Source of the DNA: JAGTVG01 sp964389805
GTDB lineage: Bacteria > Bacteroidota > Bacteroidia > Cytophagales > Cyclobacteriaceae
Reading direction: 5' to 3'
Assembly (NCBI GenBank): GCA_964389805.1
Contig: CAYMFU010000333.1
Coordinates: forward strand, 1 to 44,819
Length of the DNA stretch: 44,819 nt
Shown here: piece by piece, positions 17,845 through 25,488 of the stretch
Layout of the letters: the number at the start of each line of letters is the position of its first letter
Position numbering within the stretch: the first letter of the stretch is position 1
Program-made: the position numbers and the translations under genes
Notes under the pieces: model-generated
Databases searched by the model: none
What the model was told of the DNA's origin: nothing
Seen by the model: the letters and a program-made list of their open reading frames with translations, nothing else

Positions 17845-17979
17845 TTAATCCCACTGCTTAGTACTTTCCTGCGTTGATCCACCTTCTTCAGTTGGCGTAA
17901 CGATTTCATCTTCTGAACATGAGGAAAAATAACTTGCTGATAGGGTTAGCATTGCCAGAATAATAAATAATTTTTTCAT
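17845..17979 (-). CDS. Tiny lipoprotein of 44 residues
   Basis: ATG at 17979 to TAA at 17845 gives a 44-residue product: signal MKKLFIILAMLTLSASYFSS followed by lipobox Cys21 and an acidic mature tail of 24 residues (CSEDEIVTPTEEGG and on to KQWD). The acidic residues right after the cysteine resemble the surface-export signal seen in Bacteroidota lipoproteins (inference). A strong terminator follows and inverted repeats lie upstream, so it looks like a complete single-gene unit. No function is known to me; such short lipoproteins can be receptors' partners, toxins' antidotes or surface peptides. Confidence 0.75.
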   Translation of the reverse strand: MKKLFIILAMLTLSASYFSSCSEDEIVTPTEEGGSTQESTKQWD

Positions 17980-18145
17980 AGCACAATTAATTTAGGTTAA
18001 AAATTAGTTATAAATTGATTTTAAATGTCGAATTCTTTGTGAACCTGGCCAGCTGGGATCGATACCAAAAAGTATGATCGTCTCTCAAAGTTTTCGTGAT
18101 AAAATTAGTCCCCCATCCAGCCTAAAAAAAACAAAAGAAACCCAC

Positions 18146-18165
18146 TTTGTTACCCATGTAACAAA
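18146..18165. promoter_or_regulatory. Inverted repeat TTTGTTAC-N4-GTAACAAA, candidate operator
   Basis: Two exact 8-base complements (18146-18153 and 18158-18165) enclose CCAT. The size and AT/GT-rich half-sites resemble Crp/Fnr-type sites in geometry, which is inference. It lies between the leftward 44-residue lipoprotein gene (start 17979) and the rightward basic lipoprotein gene (18336), so it could serve either. Confidence 0.45.
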
Positions 18166-18335
18166 TAAGTTAAAATGCTGTAAAACTGTTTTTAGGTCAA
18201 ATGTTTAGGTATGTATACATATGGCGAACAGTATATAAGTAACCAGTCAATTATGTAAAATATTATACAATCTTTATACACATTATTCGTTTTTTCAGAA
18301 AAGAAACATAAGGCTATTTAAGATTAATATTTTTA

Positions 18336-18572
18336 TTGTTTGAAATAAATAAAATTGATTTGAAAAAGGTTCTATCCAGCTTTGTAATTATAATTATTCT
18401 ATTTTCTTCATGTGGCCCAAAACCCGCATATAAGACCCGTGCGGGGAAAAGAAAAAAGAAATATTATGATATGCATCAGAATGACAGGTATGACCGGGAT
18501 TATGTTTTAACAAAAGAGATGAATAATCCTAAAAAGAAAAAAAATAAGAAAAAAAAGTACAAGTTCGACTAA
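18336..18572 (+). CDS. Small lysine-rich lipoprotein
   Basis: No ATG is available: TTG at 18336 gives 78 residues and TTG at 18360 gives 70. The second start, beginning KKVLSSFVIIIILFSSC, makes a typical lipoprotein signal (lipobox LFSSC) and may be the true one. The mature part is very basic: RAGKRKKKYYDMHQNDRYDR in the middle and a lysine-rich end (NPKKKKNKKKKYKFD). A similar small basic-tailed lipoprotein occurs at 29496-29753. A positively charged tail could bind anionic polymers such as lipopolysaccharide or peptidoglycan, but this is speculation. The absence of an ATG lowers confidence in the exact start. Confidence 0.7.
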   Translation: MFEINKIDLKKVLSSFVIIIILFSSCGPKPAYKTRAGKRKKKYYDMHQNDRYDRDYVLTKEMNNPKKKKNKKKKYKFD

Positions 18573-18680
18573 TTCAAATTTCATTTGATCCAGGTCGATC
18601 AGATGGGATCAGCTATAAAATCTTAACCTGAATTAAATTTATTCTTACATTTTCTCATTGGAAACCAGATATATTATACC

Positions 18681-19088
18681 ATGAAACGATTTGTTTTTTT
18701 TTCAATATTAATTTCTGTTTCGCAATTCGGATTTTCACAAACTCCGGAGGAAACGGATAAACTGGAAAAGGAAAAGGAGATTCTTCAAGCGAAAATAGAT
18801 TCAATGTACCTGCGTATCGATGAAATTGACCTCTTATTGGGTCAGGAGTTCAATGCTGAGGAAAAGTTAGAAACTATGATCGAAAAATATGGTAAAAAGA
18901 AAGGACCAATGATAGCTGATGGAAGGGTATGGGTAGGTGTATCTCCTGAAATGGCATTGGATAGTTGGGGAAAGCCCGACAGCAAGAAAAAATCAGAGGG
19001 CTCATGGGGAGTAAATGAAACCTGGTACTATCCTGATGGAAAATATATATTCTTCGAAAACGGGCGCCTGTCAAAGTGGAAAGATTAA
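18681..19088 (+). CDS. Exported coiled-coil protein with SmpA/BamE-like C-terminal domain
   Basis: The 135-residue product has a signal peptide (about 1-20, FGFSQ). Residues about 22-55 are a charged coiled coil (ETDKLEKEKEILQAKIDSM). Residues about 82-133 read RVWVGVSPEMALDSWGKPD then ETWYYPDGKYIFFENGRLSKW. Pattern and length match the small SmpA/OmlA (BamE-like) fold, in which a helix with a G-x-P turn precedes a three-strand sheet. In the phylum such domains occur in many small periplasmic proteins with no assigned role. It follows the basic lipoprotein gene by 108 bases in the same direction, so a shared transcript is possible. Confidence 0.8.
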   Translation: MKRFVFFSILISVSQFGFSQTPEETDKLEKEKEILQAKIDSMYLRIDEIDLLLGQEFNAEEKLETMIEKYGKKKGPMIADGRVWVGVSPEMALDSWGKPDSKKKSEGSWGVNETWYYPDGKYIFFENGRLSKWKD

Positions 19089-19281
19089 GGAAATTCAGGT
19101 ATAACCATTAAAAACCAGCGATCCAAAAACAAAAACAAGGATAATAAAGATCTGTACCAATCCTTCCGGCCTGATGTTCAGCGGGTCCCCGATAAATTGT
19201 ATTCAACATAGTCTTGATTCTCACTTTACATTCAATTTTAACCACTAATGTAAATAATGGGGATATTGAAATTGAGGTTGA

Positions 19282-19312
19282 TTGGATTTAATTCATATTG
19301 ATTCTATATTTA
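19282..19312 (+). promoter_or_regulatory. Candidate promoter of the BNR-repeat gene
   Basis: TTG at 19282-19284 and TATATTTA at 19305-19312 are 20 bases apart, the spacing expected for the Bacteroidota -33 and -7 elements. The -7 box matches TAnnTTTG at seven of eight positions. It lies 70 bases before the ATG at 19383. Confidence 0.45.
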
Positions 19313-19382
19313 CGCCTCATTTATAGAGATCTTTGAAAGCTCCAACCATATCATTTTTTTGACTAATTGAAACAATAACAAA

Positions 19383-22300
19383 ATGTGTATGATTTTCGAG
19401 AAAGTTAAAATTATTAACAGGAAATATATACTATTCCTGTTATTATTGAATCCTTTCATATCCGATTCCCAGGAAGTTGATACTACTTTATACAGTGCTT
19501 TGAAGCCAAGATCGATAGGGCCGGCGGGGATGAGCGGTCGAGTAACTACGATCGATGTATTACTGGCAAATCCGGATGTGATGTATGTGGGTACAGCATC
19601 TGGTGGATTATGGAAATCTGAAAGCGGGGGTATCGCCTGGGAGCCAATCTTTGACAAATATGATGTTGCATCTATCGGGGCTCTGGCTATTAACCAGAAG
19701 AATCCGGATGTAATCTGGGCGGGTACCGGTGAAGGCAACCCAAGAAATAGTCAATCGAGTGGAAATGGAGTATATAAAAGTATTGATGGTGGCAGAAACT
19801 GGGTACATCTGGGATTAGAAAATACCAGGAATATCCATCGAATAATAATTCACCGGGATAATCCCGATATCGTCTGGGTGGGAGCCCAGGGTTCAGCATG
19901 GGGGGAAAGCTCTGAAAGAGGTGTTTTCAAAACTACCGATGGAGGCAAGACCTGGCGAAAAGTGTTGTTTATCAATGATAAAACCGGAATCGCCGATTTG
20001 ATTGTAGATCCCGTCAATCCGGATAAGTTAATAGCAGCGATGTGGGAATTCAGAAGATGGCCATGGTTCTTTAACAGCGGTGGATCCGGATCCGGATTAT
20101 ATATTTCTTATGATGGAGGTGAATCCTGGGAAGAGCGGACAGATAAAGATGGTTTGCCAGAAGGAAACCTTGGTAGAATTGGCCTTGCCATCGCTCCAAG
20201 TAATACAGATATCATCTATGCACTGGTTGAATCCAAGAAAAATGCACTTTACGTATCAAACGATGGTGGATTCAAATGGGAAAAAGTAAGTGATAAAAAT
20301 ATTGGTAACAGGCCTTTTTATTATGCGGATATTTATGTTGATCCCCTAAATGAAAACAGGATTTACAATCTCTATTCTATTGTTACTGTAAGTGAAGATG
20401 GTGGGAAATCATTCAGCACCATGCTGACATACGGAGGAAATTCTACTGACATTCATCCTGACCATCATGCATGGTGGGTACATCCTCAGGATCCATCTTT
20501 CCTGATCAATGGGAATGATGGGGGACTGGCCATTTCAAGGGATCGTGGTAAAACCTGGAGGTTTGTCGAAAACCTGCCCCTTGCTCAATTTTATCATATC
20601 GACTATGACATGGAATTTCCATATAATGTATATGGAGGAATGCAGGATAATGGCTCCTGGAAAGGGCCGGCCTACGTATGGAAAGCAGGTGGTATCAGAA
20701 ACAGTTATTGGCAGGAATTGTTTTTTGGGGATGGTTTTGATGTTGTCCCTGATCCGGATGACTCCAGATATGGATATGCTATGTCACAGGGAGGATTCCT
20801 GGGATATTATGATTCAGAAACCGGGAGGACACAGATGATCAGGCCGGTGCATCCTGATGGCACCATTTTAAGATTTAGCTGGAATGCTGGAATAGCACAA
20901 GATCCACATGACAATAACACGATCTATTATGGGAGCCAGTTTGTACATAAAAGCGTCGATAAAGGTCAGAATTGGTCTGTCGTTTCCCCTGATCTAACGA
21001 CAAATGATCCGGAAAAACAGAAGCAGATAGAAAGTGGTGGATTAACTTATGATGTGACGCAGGCAGAAAACCATTGTACCATACTTGCTATAGCGCCAAG
21101 CCCGGTTGAAAAGAATGTAATTTGGGTTGGAACGGATGATGGGAACCTGCAACTTACTACTGATGGTGGTGAAACATGGGAAAACCTTTCAAAAATGATC
21201 AATGAAATGCCTGACGGGGCATGGATACCCCAAATAGTACCTTCCACATACTCTGCAGGAGAGGCTTATGTAATCGTCAACAACTACAGGATGGATGATT
21301 GGACACCCTTTCTTTTTTATACAGATGATTATGGCAAATCATGGGTGAACCTCGTTGAAGGAAATAAGGTCTGGGGTTATACACTATCCGTTGTACAAGA
21401 TCCGGTAGCTCCTGATCTTCTGTTTCTCGGTACGGAATTTGGTTTATATTATTCCCTTAACAAGGGGCAAAAATGGGAAAAATGGGGTAAGACTTATCCT
21501 ACAGTTTCTACCATTGATCTGAAAATACATCCAAGGGAACACGATTTGATCATTGGTACATTTGGCCGTGCTGCATATATTATTGATGATATACAGCCCA
21601 TTCGAACGCTGGCTATAAATGGTGAGGGCAGCAATATAAATGGGTTGAGTGTTTTCGATCCGCCGGTGGCCTATCTGAGTGCCAGACAGCAGGCATCAGG
21701 ATCCCGCTTTGCAGGCTATGGCATTTTTGCAGGTGAAAACCGGCCCAGTGGTGTTAGCCTTACGTATTTTCTGGAATCTTTAAAGTCGGATACAGTTGAA
21801 ACAGATGGCGTGAAAGAAGTCAAAGAGGTGAAGAACGACAGCCTTTGGGTAGAGTTTTTTAATGAAAGCAACGAGAGAATAAGGAGAATTAAAATTGGAA
21901 CCAGGAAGGGATTTAACCGGTACTACTGGGACCTTGAAAGAAAAGGGGAAAGGTATCCTGGTCAACCTAAACCAGCTTCCAAAGAAGTGTCTGATCCTGG
22001 AGGACCAAATGTATTGCCGGGTAAATATAAGGTCAGGATACAATATGGAGAATATGTTGATTCAACAACCATAATTGTTAAGCTTGATCCCAGAATTCAA
22101 TTTAATGAAACTGCATTAAGTACAATAGAAGTTAGCATTGATAAGGCCCAGGTACTTGTTGCGAAAGTAACCGGAAAGGTTGATCAGTTAAATGAAATAA
22201 AAAAATCTATTTCACTGGTTGAGCAAATGCTTTCTGAAGATGATATTTCGAAGGATATTAAGGACCGCACTAAAATAGCTAAAGATACGATCAAATATTT

Positions 22301-22571
22301 CATCGAGTTGATCAATGCTCCGGAAGATGTCCAGGGCATACAAAGATCCCCTGATATCTTGTCGGCCAGGCTTTCTACACTTAACTATTATATTGGTTCA
22401 GCAATTGACAGACCAAATCAATCTCAACAAGTATTGTTGGCTCAGGTATCTGAAGAGGTAGAAAAGGTCATTGAGCAGATTGACAAATGGTTGGATGCCG
22501 ATTGGAAAGAAACACAAAAAGTAATTGAAGAAGCCCACTTAACTCCTTTTAAGAATGAAAACGAAGAATAA
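19383..22571 (+). CDS. Exported BNR/sortilin-type beta-propeller repeat protein
   Basis: The 1062-residue product has a signal peptide (about 1-30) and then a chain of Asp-box repeats of the form SxDxGxTW. I count about eleven, including KSIDGGRNW, KTTDGGKTW, ISYDGGESW, VSNDGGFKW, ISRDRGKTW, KSVDKGQNW, LTTDGGETW and YTDDYGKSW. These build one or two beta-propellers like those of sortilin (VPS10) and YCF48-type proteins. The C-terminal third (about 750-1062) lacks Asp-boxes and ends in helices. Such proteins are often annotated as glycosyl hydrolases, but I see no sialidase arginine triad, so that name is weak; ligand binding or a scaffold role is as likely. Start ATG at 19383, with a second ATG six bases later. 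The two duplicated lipoproteins follow after 30 bases. Confidence 0.88.
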   Translation: MCMIFEKVKIINRKYILFLLLLNPFISDSQEVDTTLYSALKPRSIGPAGMSGRVTTIDVLLANPDVMYVGTASGGLWKSESGGIAWEPIFDKYDVASIGALAINQKNPDVIWAGTGEGNPRNSQSSGNGVYKSIDGGRNWVHLGLENTRNIHRIIIHRDNPDIVWVGAQGSAWGESSERGVFKTTDGGKTWRKVLFINDKTGIADLIVDPVNPDKLIAAMWEFRRWPWFFNSGGSGSGLYISYDGGESWEERTDKDGLPEGNLGRIGLAIAPSNTDIIYALVESKKNALYVSNDGGFKWEKVSDKNIGNRPFYYADIYVDPLNENRIYNLYSIVTVSEDGGKSFSTMLTYGGNSTDIHPDHHAWWVHPQDPSFLINGNDGGLAISRDRGKTWRFVENLPLAQFYHIDYDMEFPYNVYGGMQDNGSWKGPAYVWKAGGIRNSYWQELFFGDGFDVVPDPDDSRYGYAMSQGGFLGYYDSETGRTQMIRPVHPDGTILRFSWNAGIAQDPHDNNTIYYGSQFVHKSVDKGQNWSVVSPDLTTNDPEKQKQIESGGLTYDVTQAENHCTILAIAPSPVEKNVIWVGTDDGNLQLTTDGGETWENLSKMINEMPDGAWIPQIVPSTYSAGEAYVIVNNYRMDDWTPFLFYTDDYGKSWVNLVEGNKVWGYTLSVVQDPVAPDLLFLGTEFGLYYSLNKGQKWEKWGKTYPTVSTIDLKIHPREHDLIIGTFGRAAYIIDDIQPIRTLAINGEGSNINGLSVFDPPVAYLSARQQASGSRFAGYGIFAGENRPSGVSLTYFLESLKSDTVETDGVKEVKEVKNDSLWVEFFNESNERIRRIKIGTRKGFNRYYWDLERKGERYPGQPKPASKEVSDPGGPNVLPGKYKVRIQYGEYVDSTTIIVKLDPRIQFNETALSTIEVSIDKAQVLVAKVTGKVDQLNEIKKSISLVEQMLSEDDISKDIKDRTKIAKDTIKYFIELINAPEDVQGIQRSPDILSARLSTLNYYIGSAIDRPNQSQQVLLAQVSEEVEKVIEQIDKWLDADWKETQKVIEEAHLTPFKNENEE

Positions 22572-22601
22572 TCATTTATAATCCATTTTTTAAAAGTAAT
22601 T

Positions 22602-22985
22602 ATGAAAAAAACAATAAAATTATTCCCATTTGCAATGATTGTGGTCATGCTGATTATGGCAGGGTGTGCCTCAACAAAAAAAAGTAAGACTTCCATACCT
22701 AATTATATCGGGCAGTGGAATGTCGTCATTTCATTACCTGATGGTGATCAAGACCGTTATGTGAAATTTGTAAAGGAAGAGGATCAGGTAGCTGGTTTTG
22801 TTGGAGGAGACCAGGGAGAAGTTCAGTTATCAGACCTGGTTATTGATGAAGAGAAGATGTCGGCCAATTTTGACGTAGAAGGATACCATATAGATATGAC
22901 GGGTACCTTTGATGGCGATGCGATTAAAGGAATTATGTCAGCTCAAGGCTATGAAATTTTATTTGCAGGAACGAAACAACAGTAA
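22602..22985 (+). CDS. Small lipoprotein, first copy of a tandem pair
   Basis: The 127-residue product has a lipoprotein signal (lipobox MAGC, Cys22), a short basic linker (ASTKKSKTS) and a compact beta-rich domain starting PNYIGQWNVVISLPDGDQD. The repeated motifs GTFDGD and DMTGTF suggest a small beta-barrel or lipocalin-like fold, as a guess from strand pattern. It is a gapless paralogue of the next gene (75 of 127 positions identical by hand count). It follows the BNR gene closely (30 bases) and may belong to that operon. Function unknown. Confidence 0.82.
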   Translation: MKKTIKLFPFAMIVVMLIMAGCASTKKSKTSIPNYIGQWNVVISLPDGDQDRYVKFVKEEDQVAGFVGGDQGEVQLSDLVIDEEKMSANFDVEGYHIDMTGTFDGDAIKGIMSAQGYEILFAGTKQQ

Positions 22986-23002
22986 TATCTAAATTAAAAA
23001 TT

Positions 23003-23386
23003 ATGAAAAATTCAATAAGAGTATTCCCAATTGTAATGGTGGTTATCATGCTTTTTATGTCGGGTTGCGCATCCACTAAAAAAAGCAAGACCTCAGTGCC
23101 AAATTACATCGGCCAATGGAATTATGTGTTGTCCTTACCTGATCAGGATATTGACGGGTATTTGAAATTCAGTCAGGTAGATGATGCTGTCGTTGGTGTA
23201 GTTGGTGGCGGGGAAGGTGAAACACCTTTGTCGGATTTTGCTATCGATGAGGAAAAGGTATCCGGAACTTTTGAAGCCCAGGGGTACGAGATACAAATGA
23301 GTGGAACCTTTGAAGGAGAGGTGTTAAAGGCAAACATGTCAGCTGCCGGATACGATTTCCCTTTTGAAGCACAGAAGCAACAGTAA
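23003..23386 (+). CDS. Small lipoprotein, second copy of a tandem pair
   Basis: Also 127 residues, with lipobox MSGC (Cys22), the same linker ASTKKSKTS and domain PNYIGQWNYVLSLPDQD. Compared with the first copy the tail is changed (FPFEAQKQQ against LFAGTKQQ) and several acidic positions differ, while the GQW, PLSD/QLSD, IDEEK and GTFxG positions are kept. Only 17 bases separate the two genes, so this is a recent-looking tandem duplication with divergence of function possible. A strong bidirectional terminator follows directly. Confidence 0.82.
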   Translation: MKNSIRVFPIVMVVIMLFMSGCASTKKSKTSVPNYIGQWNYVLSLPDQDIDGYLKFSQVDDAVVGVVGGGEGETPLSDFAIDEEKVSGTFEAQGYEIQMSGTFEGEVLKANMSAAGYDFPFEAQKQQ

Positions 23387-23397
23387 ATATTGATTAT

Positions 23398-23429
23398 AAA
23401 AAAAGGTGACCTTCGAGTCACCTTTTTTT
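23398..23429. terminator. Bidirectional intrinsic terminator
   Basis: AAAAAAAGGTGAC (23398-23410), loop CTTCGA, GTCACCTTTTTTT (23417-23429): a 13-bp stem whose core GGTGAC/GTCACC is flanked by A- and T-runs, giving a T-tract on both strands. It ends the lipoprotein pair and, read leftward, the CBS gene, whose TAA stop (23428-23430) overlaps its edge. Confidence 0.88.
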
Positions 23430-23919
23430 ATTTTTTAGATGTCCATTTCGGGACATAAATGGTTTCAATGGCTTCCAGGATATCAGCCCGGCTGATCTGC
23501 CCGATCAGTTTTCCTTCTTCATTGATAACCAGCAATCTCTTATATTTTGTTTCCAGAAATATCTTTGCGGCATCAACAACATTAGCTGAGATATCTATGA
23601 CTTTCATTACACTGGTCATATATGATTCGACTCTAATGTTAGCGATTGGCTCATTATGATAAACACTATCTACCAATAGCCTCAGACAATCTTTGTCGTC
23701 GATCAAACCCACGACTTCCTTTTTTTCATTTAACACGGGGGCACCAGAAATATTCTCTTTAAGAAATGTTCTTATCACCTCAATCACGTCTGTGTCAGGT
23801 GAGAAAGTGATCAGGTTGGTGGCCATATACTTTGTAATAGGCTCAAATTGCTCATCACGGGGTTTCCGGGTTTCTGATGATTCCTTCTTTGTAAACTTGG
23901 GTTTAAAACTTTTTACCAT
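23428..23919 (-). CDS. CBS-domain pair protein
   Basis: The 163-residue cytoplasmic protein has a basic N-terminal tail (about 1-27, KSFKPKFTKKESSETRK) and two CBS domains: about 28-85 (ITKYMATNLITFSPDTDV, ISGAPVLNEKKEVVGLID) and about 95-153 (VESYMTSVMKVIDISANV, YKRLLVINEEGKLIGQIS). CBS pairs bind adenine nucleotides and act as regulatory modules. As a free-standing pair its target is unknown. It is convergent with the lipoprotein pair and shares their terminator. Confidence 0.9.
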   Translation of the reverse strand: MVKSFKPKFTKKESSETRKPRDEQFEPITKYMATNLITFSPDTDVIEVIRTFLKENISGAPVLNEKKEVVGLIDDKDCLRLLVDSVYHNEPIANIRVESYMTSVMKVIDISANVVDAAKIFLETKYKRLLVINEEGKLIGQISRADILEAIETIYVPKWTSKK

Positions 23920-24314
23920 AATTGCTCTTGATTAGGTCCTTCCTTTAATTTGATAAAATTCCTGAAACTGCTTAATAATATACCATTTAATAAAAATAAA
24001 AACAAGTATTGAATATCAGGATTTTCTAATATGGAAAGTATAAAATAAAAAAAATCCCGCTCTTAGTGGGACTTTCTATTAACCTTAAACTCTTAAGCCA
24101 TGAAGTAATTTACTACTATCATAAACGGATGCCATGATCAACAATAACTTAGATTTAATAATATTGGTGTGAGTAGAAATTTTTTATATTGTACGGGATT
24201 CACATATGATTGAAAATAGCAGTAGAAATAGCCAGCGTCTTCTAAATATTATATTCTCAGTAGAAAGATTAAGTAAGTAATTCATTAACTTTCACTTCAA
24301 ATTAATATGATAAC
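23920..24314. other. Intergenic region with a hairpin leader and a minimal reading frame
   Basis: A hairpin TCCCGC-TCTTA-GTGGGA (24055-24071, with one G-T wobble) is preceded by a run of A, so leftward it resembles a weak terminator with a T-tract. Rightward it is followed by an AT-rich leader and ATG-AAG-TAA (24100-24108). A 24-codon ORF (24206-24280) is not protein-like. No other gene is seen. Confidence 0.4.
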
Positions 24315-25445
24315 ATGATCCGTCAGAATTTGGTATCTGCCATTTTATTTTTTTTAGCTATTATTCTATATAACTGTTCTATAAACAACTCAGAGAAGAG
24401 GCCGGATCCTATAGAGACTCTGGTCAAATACCGGGAATTGCGGGATGAATGGAAACTTACGGAAGCATATTCTCTCCTTGCGGATACCTGCAAATCATTT
24501 GTCTCAGAAGAGGAGTTTGTTATCTATAACAACCAGCCTGACAGTATAAGGAATAATTATACATTTGCCATAACAGAGATTGATTCATTACCAGTATTTG
24601 GGAATCCTGATTTTGCACGATTTAACGTGAACTATCAAAGTATAAAGTTGGATAGAATGGATACACTCTTTGGTACCTGGAATTATAGACTGTTATATGA
24701 AAAGGGATCATGGAAAATAGTATGGTTTGGAAGGATGGCCTCTCTAGCATCTAATCATTTACAAAACCAGCAATATGAACAATCGCTTGTCTTATATTTG
24801 GTGATATGTGGCGTAGATCCCTATAATGATCTAGCCCTGAGGGGACTGGCCCTATCCTATATTAATCTCTCACAAAATAGTGAAGCCATAGCCGCTGCAA
24901 GAAGGCTGGTTCAACTTGATCCGGATGATCCAACCACATATGCCTTTCTGGGAGACTTATATAGTTCTGCTGAGCGGTACGATGAGGGGATTGAGGCCTA
25001 TTCCCAGGCAATAGCAATAAATCCTGAGCCTGTGTACTATATAAACCTGGGAAGTATTTATAAAATGAATGAACAATATGTCGAGGCAGATGATACGTAT
25101 AGAAAAAGCCTTTCATTGGATTCCCTCTCTCCCCAGGGCTGGTGGATGCTGGGAGATTTATACCTTTACAATTTGGAAGACAGATCAATGGCAAAAACTT
25201 TCTACAAAAAGGCGCTTCAACTGGAACCCATGTCAGATTACTATCAGATGCAATTATATTATGGGTATGCTTTATTGCTCTATACCGATGCCGTTGAGAA
25301 GGATTCAGATCCAATATCAGGTGATCAACGAAAGTTGCTTCAGGAAGCAAAAACCTTTATTGGTAAAGCCCTGATAATCGATTCGAGAAGTTCTAATTTC
25401 TCCTATTTATCTAATGAAATTAATAAAAAATTAAATGGATCCTAA
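24315..25445 (+). CDS. TPR lipoprotein with an NTF2-like N-terminal domain
   Basis: The 376-residue product has a hydrophobic N-terminus ending AIILYNC, a plausible lipobox with Cys21. Residues about 33-140 (DPIETLVKYRELRDEWKLT to GSWKIVWFG) have the helix-then-sheet pattern of NTF2/SnoaL-like domains found in exported proteins, and can be compared with N-terminal regions of penicillin-binding proteins (MecA_N). From about 145 onward there are five or six TPR units: YEQSLVLYLVICGVDPYND, SEAIAAARRLVQLDPDDP, YDEGIEAYSQAIAINPEP, YVEADDTYRKSLSLDSLSP, SMAKTFYKKALQLEP. The next gene, on the other strand, is the class A penicillin-binding protein, so a cell-wall link is conceivable but not proven. 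Confidence 0.82.
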   Translation: MIRQNLVSAILFFLAIILYNCSINNSEKRPDPIETLVKYRELRDEWKLTEAYSLLADTCKSFVSEEEFVIYNNQPDSIRNNYTFAITEIDSLPVFGNPDFARFNVNYQSIKLDRMDTLFGTWNYRLLYEKGSWKIVWFGRMASLASNHLQNQQYEQSLVLYLVICGVDPYNDLALRGLALSYINLSQNSEAIAAARRLVQLDPDDPTTYAFLGDLYSSAERYDEGIEAYSQAIAINPEPVYYINLGSIYKMNEQYVEADDTYRKSLSLDSLSPQGWWMLGDLYLYNLEDRSMAKTFYKKALQLEPMSDYYQMQLYYGYALLLYTDAVEKDSDPISGDQRKLLQEAKTFIGKALIIDSRSSNFSYLSNEINKKLNGS

Positions 25446-25488
25446 GTGGATCCTCAAAACGACAATGAGAGGTTCAAAAATTGATCCT

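Larger units (their letters stand above)
17272..18335. other. Gene-sparse region with two small genes, a terminator and inverted repeats
   Basis: This kilobase holds no long gene. It contains two leftward small genes (17445-17615 and 17845-17979), a strong terminator between them (17776-17800) and inverted repeats at 17638-17666 and 18146-18165, all listed separately. A short repeat GGGGC (17402-17406) with GCCCC (17422-17426) lies just past the 56-residue gene. Base composition is AT-rich like the rest of the window. No RNA gene is recognised. Confidence 0.6.

Noticed and set aside
19383..22571. Sialidase or other glycoside hydrolase
   Set aside because: Asp-boxes are present but no arginine triad or catalytic acid/base pattern is visible.
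24206..24280. 24-codon frame upstream of the TPR lipoprotein
   Set aside because: Too short with no supporting signal, and no conserved pattern.
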